DNA of 12,448 nt from Candidatus Kaiserbacteria bacterium RIFCSPHIGHO2_02_FULL_54_11b (GTDB lineage Bacteria; Patescibacteriota; Minisyncoccia; Phycocordibacterales; UBA2100), in NCBI GenBank assembly GCA_001781275.1, contig MFLH01000054.1, positions 6,384 to 18,831 on the forward strand, read 5' to 3'. The translations under genes were made by a program, and so were the position numbers. Of the stretch, positions 6,442-11,887 are shown in pieces. Below the pieces are notes generated by a model that saw only the letters and a list, made by a program, of their open reading frames with translations, did not search any database and had not been told where the DNA came from. Position 1 is the stretch's first letter. The number at the start of each line of letters is the position of its first letter.

Positions 6442-8539
6442 CGGTCTGCCAGATTTTGCCGAGGAAGCTTTTCGGCGCGGTCGATGCGGCTGCGGCTACC
6501 TGAGTCGGGATTGTTTGGCTTGAGGTTGCGGGCGGGGCAGGTACAGACGCCTTTGGCACAGGGGTTGGTTTTTTAACGACAGTAGATTTCTTGGCCGGAG
6601 GTTTGATGGTGCCGGAGGTCGTAGCAACGACAAGAGTCGTTGTGCCCGTGTCGACGGTGGGGGGAGTCGAGGTTGAGACTGCGGGGGTCGAAGTTGCGAC
6701 GATGGGGGTTGTTGTTGAAACTGCCTGCGGTGAGCTTGTCGAAACCGTGGAGGTAGAGACTCCGAGGACGGCGCCATTTCCACCCGCCGTGCTTGGTTTT
6801 GAAAATGATTGCAAGAGCGAATCCCACGTCCGGTTCAGTGCCGCTGGGATCGCATAGGACGTTGCCCACACACGTGAATTTGTATCAGTCGAGGTGGGTT
6901 CGATGCCTCCATCGGTTTGTTGAAGGGACACGAGGTAATCTTCGGGATAGGTACCGGAGGGCGACCACTGCGAAGGCGCCTGACCCAAAGCTGCAATTGC
7001 CTGCATCACCCAACTCGTCGAGAAGCTGTTGGAAAATCCGCTGTTGCTCTGCTGCTGCGAGTGCAGATAGCTCTCGGCCTTTGAGAGCGCGTTGAAGACT
7101 CCGGGGAGTGAGCGCACTTCGACGAGCGCTTGCACCGCAGCGGCCGTCGTATCAGGGTCACCCCACGATCCACTCGCGCTTTGCTTTGAAAGAATGAACG
7201 CTACGGCCTTTTGGATGATCTCATCGCTCGCACTGTATCCTGCGTGAAGAAGCGGGAAGATGGCGAAAATGTCGTCGTGCGGGATAGACGCGTTGCCTAT
7301 CTGAGTACCGTCAAAGGCGGCAACGATCGGTGCAATGTAATCTTTTGGCGCCCCTGTGTACGGGTCGATACCGAGCGCCATGAGCGCCATCGCGTGGCGT
7401 TCATAATCTGTGATGCTTTCAAGCGAAGGTTCTGCGGTGAGGAGATACTCGCGCAGAAGGTTTTTTGCTTGCCCTGAGCCCGTCGAAGGGGCATTTCCCG
7501 GATCAGAAGCGGCAAATGCGAAGGCTGCCCAGTCTGTGTAGAGTAAGGCACCAAAAGAACCATCGGGCTGCTGTTTCTCCGCGAGGAATGAAAGTGCGAG
7601 CGGGACGTTGAATTCGAAGTGTACGATTTCACCTCCGCCTCCACCGCCCGACGAAGGCTGTTCGACATCCTCCTGCTCCTGCTCTGGTGCCTCGTCGGTT
7701 GTTGTTGCGGGAGCATCTACGATCGTTATAGAGGCGGAGGGGAAATAAAAATCTTCCTGGATGCCGACAGCGAATGTCCCCGTCGCGTTCATGGAAAAGA
7801 TTGCCTCTCCGTTTACATCGGACGTCGATGTCGCGAATTCAGTGAACGAGAAATCCGGATTTGATATGCCTACGCCGAGCACCACGCCAGCGACACCGAC
7901 ATACATTCCTGAATCGAGGTCATACCTTTGCGCTGTTGCCGTAAACGGATCGTCCACGGCCACCGTCGTCGTCGAAAGCACGGTCTGTCGCGGGGGACCG
8001 AAAAAGAGGTGGACAATATCTCCGTCTTGCAGCAGCGTGTCGTCGATGCCGACTTGCGGGAAAGTGCCATCGACCGCATAGGTCCAGTTGAAACAGTGCG
8101 GCGTTGTGGGTACGGCGGGTACCGTAATGCAGTTGATGATGAACGAATCAAATGAGCTGAAGTAGGCGAGATCGGTGATATCGAAATCTGTCGTCGTGGC
8201 GTCGAGTGCGACAAGTGTCGCAAGAAGGCTGTCGGGGGGAATGGCGACGGTGCTGCTCGAATTCGTCGGCGCGATGTCGACTGCGGGCGAAGTCGATGCG
8301 GCGAGCTCTACAATGCCGGTAAACGCGACGATATCGCCATCGCGGATCGTGATCGTTGCCGTCGAGGGCGTAGAGGTGGATACTTCGGGCGTCGTCGTTG
8401 CCACGACATCAGGGGTTGTCGTCGCGATGATGTCGGGAGTCGTCGTTGCCAAGTCTGGGGTTGTTGTAGCCTCGTTCGCGTGCGCAAGGACGGGGGATGT
8501 TGCCGAGACCAAGAGCAGGATCAAAAACAGCTTTTTCAT
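6413..8539 (-). CDS. secreted transcobalamin-like protein: DUF4430 domain, Ig-like domain, alpha/alpha toroid
   Basis: 708 aa. Residues 1-22 are a signal peptide. Residues 24-60 are ATTTPD-type repeats. About 100-181 is a DUF4430 (transcobalamin beta-like) domain ending WTYAVDG...LLQDGDIVHLFFG, with the only two cysteines (137, 149), a likely disulfide. About 186-275 is an Ig-like module, then a Glu-rich and Gly6 linker. About 308-575 is an alpha/alpha toroid of the prenyltransferase/cobalamin-binding type, with repeat units such as LAEKQQPDGSFG, LSKQSASGSWGDPDTTAAAVQAL, QQQSNSGFSNSFSTSWVMQAI and LQQTDGGIEP. Residues 590-690 are Thr/Pro/Ser-rich. The last 18 residues are aromatic (SFLGKIWQTVTSFFAWIF), perhaps a surface anchor. 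It follows the riboswitch-controlled DUF4430 gene after 24 nt. The expected role is extracellular corrinoid binding. Another hydrophobic ligand or pure adhesion cannot be excluded. A TGAGC-type repeat lies inside the toroid, and another in the tail. Confidence 0.8.
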   Translation of the reverse strand: MKKLFLILLLVSATSPVLAHANEATTTPDLATTTPDIIATTTPDVVATTTPEVSTSTPSTATITIRDGDIVAFTGIVELAASTSPAVDIAPTNSSSTVAIPPDSLLATLVALDATTTDFDITDLAYFSSFDSFIINCITVPAVPTTPHCFNWTYAVDGTFPQVGIDDTLLQDGDIVHLFFGPPRQTVLSTTTVAVDDPFTATAQRYDLDSGMYVGVAGVVLGVGISNPDFSFTEFATSTSDVNGEAIFSMNATGTFAVGIQEDFYFPSASITIVDAPATTTDEAPEQEQEDVEQPSSGGGGGGEIVHFEFNVPLALSFLAEKQQPDGSFGALLYTDWAAFAFAASDPGNAPSTGSGQAKNLLREYLLTAEPSLESITDYERHAMALMALGIDPYTGAPKDYIAPIVAAFDGTQIGNASIPHDDIFAIFPLLHAGYSASDEIIQKAVAFILSKQSASGSWGDPDTTAAAVQALVEVRSLPGVFNALSKAESYLHSQQQSNSGFSNSFSTSWVMQAIAALGQAPSQWSPSGTYPEDYLVSLQQTDGGIEPTSTDTNSRVWATSYAIPAALNRTWDSLLQSFSKPSTAGGNGAVLGVSTSTVSTSSPQAVSTTTPIVATSTPAVSTSTPPTVDTGTTTLVVATTSGTIKPPAKKSTVVKKPTPVPKASVPAPPATSSQTIPTQVAAAASTAPKSFLGKIWQTVTSFFAWIF
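6728..6747. repeat. TGAGC-nnG-TCGAA palindromic repeat, copy in the Thr/Pro-rich tail
   Basis: CGGTGAGCTTGTCGAAACCG has terminal CGGT/ACCG arms around the core GAGCTTGTCGAA. On the coding strand it adds the residues VSTSSPQ in frame. The core has the same layout as the copy at 7471-7490. Confidence 0.5.
7468..7491. repeat. TGAGC-nnG-TCGAA palindromic repeat, copy inside the toroid domain
   Basis: CCCTGAGCCCGTCGAAGGG has CCCT/AGGG arms and the core GAGCCCGTCGA. Translated on the coding strand it gives APSTGSGQA (residues 350-358), a Gly/Ser stretch that interrupts a helical toroid repeat. It looks like an in-frame insertion tolerated in a loop. Confidence 0.6.
8371..8470 (-). repeat. tandem repeat coding for ATTTPD-type units
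   Basis: About four imperfect 24-bp units encode ATTTPDL, ATTTPDII, ATTTPDVV and ATTTPEVS directly after the signal peptide. This makes a stiff, probably exposed spacer. Unit number may vary between strains by slippage. Confidence 0.6.
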
Positions 8540-8547
8540 ATGTGTCG

Positions 8548-8553
8548 ATACTA
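8548..8553 (-). promoter_or_regulatory. possible own -10 box of the 708-aa protein gene
   Basis: TAGTAT on the minus strand lies 8 nt before the ATG at 8539, in the 24-nt gap after the membrane-anchored DUF4430 gene. No Shine-Dalgarno motif is seen. If used, the second gene would partly escape the riboswitch. If not, it is read through from upstream. Confidence 0.35.
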
Positions 8554-8563
8554 ATGAATAAAA

Positions 8564-9085
8564 TTAATAACTTTGTTCGTACCGCCACTCCACGGCGTCG
8601 CCGGCCCCGAGGGGCATTTGCGATGCGCCCAATGCGGATTTTTTGTTGTTCACATACAGGATCCAGACATATCCATTGTCGGCCGATTTGCCCCCGATCG
8701 ATTCGACAAAAAAGCCGAGCGATGGATAGTCTCGGCCGGTGAATCTGAAATCACTCGTCGAAGCGAGCACACGCATCGCGTCGAGGACGGTCGAATGTTC
8801 GGATGCGTATACATCGTAGGACACCCCGTCGGCGAGGAATGTTATGTTGGGAGCTAGTACCGGAGATAATCCCAGCGCGCGAGTCGCGATCTGTGCAGCT
8901 CCCGTTTGTCGGGGAGGAGTCGCGATTTTTTGTATCGTTTTCGCAGTGGTTGTCGCCTCTGCCTGTACTGAAGGTGCTGTTGTCGTGACAGGCGATACAA
9001 CTTGATCCGCTCCGCCGCTTAACACGACGAACACGCCGATAACGATGGCTACGAAGGCTCCTAATGAAATGTATGTCTTGTACAT
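8564..9085 (-). CDS. membrane-anchored DUF4430 protein under cobalamin riboswitch control
   Basis: 173 aa from ATG 9083-9085. Residues 5-23 are one hydrophobic helix (signal anchor; no lipobox cysteine). About 25-78 is a Thr/Ala/Pro-rich linker. About 80-171 is a DUF4430 domain with HSTVLDAMRVLAS, PSLGFFVESIGGKSADNGYVW, ILYVNNKKSALGASQMPL and GAGDAVEWRYE, the pattern of the small beta domain of transcobalamin and intrinsic factor. In those proteins this domain closes over the cobalamin held by the helical barrel. The frame is open upstream to 9298, but that part runs through the riboswitch and is not family-like, so the internal ATG after the hairpin is chosen. The 708-aa partner follows 24 nt downstream. 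It is likely the membrane component of a corrinoid-capture pair; ligand binding is inferred. Confidence 0.85.
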   Translation of the reverse strand: MYKTYISLGAFVAIVIGVFVVLSGGADQVVSPVTTTAPSVQAEATTTAKTIQKIATPPRQTGAAQIATRALGLSPVLAPNITFLADGVSYDVYASEHSTVLDAMRVLASTSDFRFTGRDYPSLGFFVESIGGKSADNGYVWILYVNNKKSALGASQMPLGAGDAVEWRYEQSY

Positions 9086-9092
9086 AAAACGC

Positions 9093-9121
9093 AAAAATCC
9101 CTGCCCAGAGCAGAGATTTTT
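9093..9121 (-). terminator. terminator-like hairpin, candidate expression platform of the cobalamin riboswitch
   Basis: On the minus strand AAAAATCTCTGC pairs with GCAGGGATTTTT (12 bp, one G-U) around loop TCTGG, followed by GCGTTTT and then the ATG at 9085. Stem plus U-rich tail fits an intrinsic terminator. The hairpin also buries AGGGA, the only purine-rich stretch before the start. The plus-strand version has a C-A mismatch, so it is tuned to the minus strand. Confidence 0.65.
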
Positions 9122-9144
9122 AGTACACGCGGCGCATACTGCGG

Positions 9145-9292
9145 CCACATGAGGTCCTGCTCGGGAGACGGATGATGATGACCGGACTTGTCTCTTGCGA
9201 GCATTACCGTTGCGGCACAGTAGGAGAATCAAACTCCACTTCCTATCCGCTTTTTCTAACTGCGGATCCCCATACGGGGCAATCAACCGTGG
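9145..9292 (-). ncRNA. cobalamin riboswitch
   Basis: Read on the minus strand, the core CTGTGCCGCAACGGTAA (9220-9204) follows AGGAAG and a GGAG/CTCC hairpin (9237-9223). This matches the order of the conserved B12-riboswitch core (GGGAA, hairpin with GAATCC-like loop, CtGnCCCGCAACgGTAA). Supporting helices are CCCC/GGGG (9279-9276, 9271-9268), ATCCGC/GCGGAT (9267-9262, 9250-9245), TGCTCG/CGAGCA (9203-9198, 9163-9158) enclosing GAGAC/GTCTC, and an outer CCAC/GTGG (9292-9289, 9148-9145). GAGCAGGACCT (9162-9152) resembles the B12 box. The downstream genes are DUF4430 and toroid proteins, in line with corrinoid capture. The B12 box is imperfect, so the subclass is uncertain. Confidence 0.85.
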
Positions 9293-9298
9293 ACGCAC

Positions 9299-9326
9299 AT
9301 TGTATTCTTCATGGGCTCACACGCAA
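9299..9326 (-). promoter_or_regulatory. promoter of the riboswitch unit
   Basis: TTGCGT (9326-9321), 16 nt, then TACAAT (9304-9299) on the minus strand. The expected start of transcription, about 7 nt later, falls at 9292, exactly where the outer CCAC helix of the riboswitch begins. Confidence 0.6.
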
Positions 9327-9372
9327 TGGGGATAACGTACTGCGGAATTTTTAAGGACAAAGTCAAATGGTG

Positions 9373-9378
9373 TATCCT
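9373..9378 (+). promoter_or_regulatory. -10 box of murI, leaderless arrangement, decides the start
   Basis: TATCCT lies 6 nt before ATG 9385. The upstream in-frame ATG at 9367 would sit before this box, so a transcript from here could only start at 9385. Confidence 0.5.
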
Positions 9379-9384
9379 TGGCTG

Positions 9385-10176
9385 ATGATCGGTTTTTTCG
9401 ACTCTGGATTCGGTGGACTTCGTGTATTGCGCAGCGTTGTAAGCGCACTGCCACAGTATTCGTATATTTATCTTGGCGATAGTGCTCGTGCGCCATACGG
9501 TTCGCGTTCTCCGGAAGACGTCTACCGGTTCACTAAGCAGGGCGTCGACTTTCTCTTTGGACAGGGTGTTGCCTTGGTGATCTTGGCCTGCAACACCGCT
9601 GCGAGCGAGGCGCTGCGGAAAATACAATCTGATTCCGATAAAAAAGTTCTCGGAGTTCTTATTCCATTCGCTGAAGCAGCCGCAGCACGCACGAAGAACA
9701 AGCGGATCGGAGTGATCGCGACCGAAGGCACCGTGGCTTCCGGCTCCTATCTACGTGAGATTCAAAAAGTAGATCCTCGCATCGAAGTTTTCCAGAGCGC
9801 ATGTCCGTTGCTCGTACCGCTCATTGAGGCAGGGGAGCATGCCACGACGCGCGTTCGCGAGCTTTTACGAGAATACCTCGAACCACTTTTGAAGGAACAT
9901 ATCGACACACTCGTACTCGGCTGCACTCACTACGGCATTCTGGAGCGCGAGTTACGCGCCGCGGTTGGATCGGGTGTGGAATTGATCTCCGAGCACGATG
10001 TTGTCCCGAACAGTCTCGTTTCGTATCTTTCGCGCCACCCGGAGATCGAGGCAAAGATCGATCGAAGCGGCAAGCAAAGATTCTTTTCGACCGGAGACGT
10101 CGACCACTTTCAAAAGCTGGGGAGCGTCTTCTTCGAGAAGCCCATAGTGGCCGAGCGTGCCATTTTGAGCGCTTAA
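9385..10176 (+). CDS. murI: glutamate racemase MurI
   Basis: 263 aa from ATG 9385, the usual length. It converts L-glutamate to the D-glutamate used by MurD. Family motifs are all present: GFFDSGFGGLRVL (3-15), YLGDSARAPYGSRS (29-42), VILACNTAAS (65-74) with catalytic Cys69, GVIATEGTVASGSY (109-122), CPLLVPLIEAGE (140-151) and TLVLGCTHYGIL (175-186) with catalytic Cys180. The longer start at 9367 adds six residues not found in the family and precedes the -10 box. It is followed 14 nt later by murD, the next user of D-glutamate, so the pair links making and using the same metabolite. The divergent neighbour is the riboswitch unit. Confidence 0.95.
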   Translation: MIGFFDSGFGGLRVLRSVVSALPQYSYIYLGDSARAPYGSRSPEDVYRFTKQGVDFLFGQGVALVILACNTAASEALRKIQSDSDKKVLGVLIPFAEAAAARTKNKRIGVIATEGTVASGSYLREIQKVDPRIEVFQSACPLLVPLIEAGEHATTRVRELLREYLEPLLKEHIDTLVLGCTHYGILERELRAAVGSGVELISEHDVVPNSLVSYLSRHPEIEAKIDRSGKQRFFSTGDVDHFQKLGSVFFEKPIVAERAILSA

Positions 10177-10178
10177 TA

Positions 10179-10184
10179 TATAGT
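10179..10184 (+). promoter_or_regulatory. -10 box of murD, leaderless arrangement
   Basis: TATAGT lies 6 nt before ATG 10191, in the 14-nt gap after murI. Although murI and murD look like an operon, murD may have its own leaderless message. No Shine-Dalgarno motif is present. Confidence 0.5.
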
Positions 10185-10190
10185 TGCCCT

Positions 10191-11543
10191 ATGGACTGTG
10201 CAGATCTATTTAAGAACAAGCGCATCACGCTTCTTGGCCTCGGATTGCTCGGCCGAGGTGTCGGTGACGCCGAATTCCTCGCGCAGTGCGGTGCGCAGGT
10301 CACCGTGACCGACAAAAAGACTGAAGCAGAACTCGCAGCATCAGTAGAAAAATTGAAACAGTATTCGAACGTAACATTTCACCTCGGCGGACACGACAGC
10401 AGGGATTTCACAGACACAGATCTTGTTATCAAAGCCGCTGGCGTGCGGCTTGATTCGACGGAGATCGCCGCCGCGCGTGCCGCAGGCGTCCCCGTCATGA
10501 TGTCGACCGCGCTTTTTGCAAAGTACGCGATGGAAGCAGGCGCAAAGATTGTCGGCATCACCGGCACGCGCGGCAAGACAACCGTTGCACATATGATTCA
10601 CGATTCTCTAATTTCCGCCTTCGCCAAGGCTTCGGCGGACAGGCGCGCTTTTTTAGGTGGAAATGTACGGGGTATTTCAACGCTCGCGATGCTCCCTGAT
10701 GTCAAGGCGGGAGACGTTGTCGTCCTCGAGCTCGATTCGTGGCAGCTGCAGGGTTTCGGCGATCTGAAGATCAGTCCTAATGTCGCGGTCTTCACCAATC
10801 TGATGCCCGATCATATGAATTATTACGATACCGACATGGAAAAATATTTTGTCGACAAGGCAAATATTTTCAAATATCAGAAGACGGGCGATATGCTTGT
10901 GGTTGGCGACCGCGTTGCCGACCGTGTGCGTGCGGCACATCCACCTGTCGCGCCGGCAGCCTCACAGCCCATACCTGAGGAATGGGCTCTCGAGATTCCC
11001 GGTGAACACAATCGTGAGAATGCAGCCCTTGCGGCTGCGACGCTCACGGCACTCGGACTTTCACAAGAAGACGTACGGGAGGGGCTCGAATCGTTTGAAG
11101 GAGTCGATGGCCGTCTCCAATTCGTGCGCGAGTTACACGGTGTAAAGATCTACAACGACAACAATGCGACGACACCGGAGGCGACGATCGCGGCTCTGCG
11201 TGCACTCGGCAAAGACATCACGCTCATCGTCGGGGGCTCGGAGAAGGGGCTTGCGCTCGAAGAATTGATCTCGGAGATAAAAAAAGCTGTCTCCCACATC
11301 ACGCTGCTCGTGCACCAAAATTATCAGGGAAGTGAGCGGCTGAAAAAAGATCTGGATGCGGAGGGGATTTCATACACAGAGGCTCGTGATCTGCAGGGTG
11401 CAGTGGACGATGCGGTGAAAAGTGCGAGGAGCGGAACCATCCTCTTCTCGCCCGCCTTTGCGTCGTTTGGGATGTTTAAAAACGAATACGAGCGCAACGA
11501 TCAATTCCTCGAGATAGTCAGGAAGATGGGAGGCGTTGCATAA
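10191..11543 (+). CDS. murD: UDP-N-acetylmuramoyl-L-alanine--D-glutamate ligase MurD
   Basis: 450 aa, three-domain Mur ligase that adds D-glutamate to UDP-MurNAc-L-Ala using ATP. The N-terminal domain has ITLLGLGLLGRG (12-23). The ATP loop GITGTRGKTTVAHMI is at 122-136. ELDSWQLQGF (180-189) and TNLMPDHMNYY (202-212) follow, and Lys223 in DKANIF is the expected carbamylated lysine. PGEHNRENAALAA and YNDNNATTPEA are further family blocks, and the C-terminal ILFSPAFASFGMFKNEYERNDQF is typical. Residues 142-153 (SAFAKASADRRA) are an insertion encoded by a palindromic repeat just after the P-loop helix, before LGGN. The last 26 bp overlap the convergent hypothetical gene. The start is supported by the -10 box and family length. 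Confidence 0.95.
   Translation: MDCADLFKNKRITLLGLGLLGRGVGDAEFLAQCGAQVTVTDKKTEAELAASVEKLKQYSNVTFHLGGHDSRDFTDTDLVIKAAGVRLDSTEIAAARAAGVPVMMSTALFAKYAMEAGAKIVGITGTRGKTTVAHMIHDSLISAFAKASADRRAFLGGNVRGISTLAMLPDVKAGDVVVLELDSWQLQGFGDLKISPNVAVFTNLMPDHMNYYDTDMEKYFVDKANIFKYQKTGDMLVVGDRVADRVRAAHPPVAPAASQPIPEEWALEIPGEHNRENAALAAATLTALGLSQEDVREGLESFEGVDGRLQFVRELHGVKIYNDNNATTPEATIAALRALGKDITLIVGGSEKGLALEELISEIKKAVSHITLLVHQNYQGSERLKKDLDAEGISYTEARDLQGAVDDAVKSARSGTILFSPAFASFGMFKNEYERNDQFLEIVRKMGGVA
10614..10639. repeat. palindromic repeat inserted in frame in murD
   Basis: The outer arms TCCGCC/GGCGGA (10614-10619, 10634-10639) enclose a nested hairpin GCCTT-CGCC-AAGGC (10617-10630). It encodes the Ala/Lys/Arg-rich insert around FAKASAD, at a spot where MurD proteins have a short loop. 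From memory, similar FAKASADRR-type peptides occur in many unrelated patescibacterial proteins; this was not searched here. Confidence 0.6.
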
Positions 11544-11781
11544 GGGTCTCGATACCTTTGCGCATCGTTTTCGATATTTCCGGATCGCTCTGGAGATCTT
11601 TGATCGTTTCCTGCAGGCGGCTGTCGATGCCGTTCTCGTTGTCGAAGAGGTAGGAGGGAAATTCTTCGAAGCGCTCGAAATATTCCTCAAAAACTTTTTT
11701 GCGTATCTTTGCATTCAAACTCGTCGCTGCGGCTTTCAGTTCTTCAAAATCAAACTTCGGCTTTCTCTCTCCCTTTGCCAT
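11518..11781 (-). CDS. small hypothetical protein, charged and helical (87 aa)
   Basis: I do not recognise this family. The 87-aa product from ATG 11779-11781 is rich in Lys, Glu and Phe, with helical stretches FEELKAAATSLNAKIRKKVFEEYFERFEEF (11-41) and LQETIKDLQSDPEISKTMRKGIETLMQRL (56-84). It has no signal peptide or membrane segment, so it is probably cytoplasmic. The frame is open upstream to 12051, but that part is the antisense of pstB and has no protein-like features. TACAAT (11788-11793) is 6 nt before the chosen ATG and supports it. Its end overlaps the murD end by 26 bp. It could be a small nucleic-acid or protein partner, but no function can be stated. Confidence 0.6.
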   Translation of the reverse strand: MAKGERKPKFDFEELKAAATSLNAKIRKKVFEEYFERFEEFPSYLFDNENGIDSRLQETIKDLQSDPEISKTMRKGIETLMQRLPSS

Positions 11782-11787
11782 CGTTTG

Positions 11788-11793
11788 ATTGTA
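11788..11793 (-). promoter_or_regulatory. -10 box of the 87-aa hypothetical gene
   Basis: TACAAT on the minus strand is followed by 6 nt (caaacg) and then the ATG at 11781. It decides the start against the long upstream open frame. Confidence 0.5.
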
Positions 11794-11830
11794 TATCGTT
11801 TCGCTGCCACACGATAGCCCAAAACAAAGC

Positions 11831-11859
11831 CGCCCCCCAAGCGCGATGCGAGGGGAGCG
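11831..11859 (-). terminator. pstB: possible intrinsic terminator after pstB
   Basis: On the minus strand CGCTCCCC pairs with GGGGGGCG (8 bp, one G-U) around a 13-nt loop, followed by a moderately T-rich stretch (GCTTTGTTTTGGG). It lies 29 nt after the pstB stop and before the hypothetical gene. The tail is not a clean U run, so this is tentative. Confidence 0.4.
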
Positions 11860-11887
11860 ACATTCTTCTTCCTGTAGGTGACGTTGA

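Noticed and set aside
9086..9298. N-terminal extension of the membrane-anchored DUF4430 protein to 9298
   Set aside because: The extension runs through the riboswitch and hairpin, is not family-like, and would hide the signal anchor. The ATG at 9085 gives a proper N-terminal hydrophobic helix.
9367..9384. Six-residue N-terminal extension of MurI (MVYPWL)
   Set aside because: MurI proteins begin at the strand before DSGFGG, and the putative -10 box lies inside this extension.
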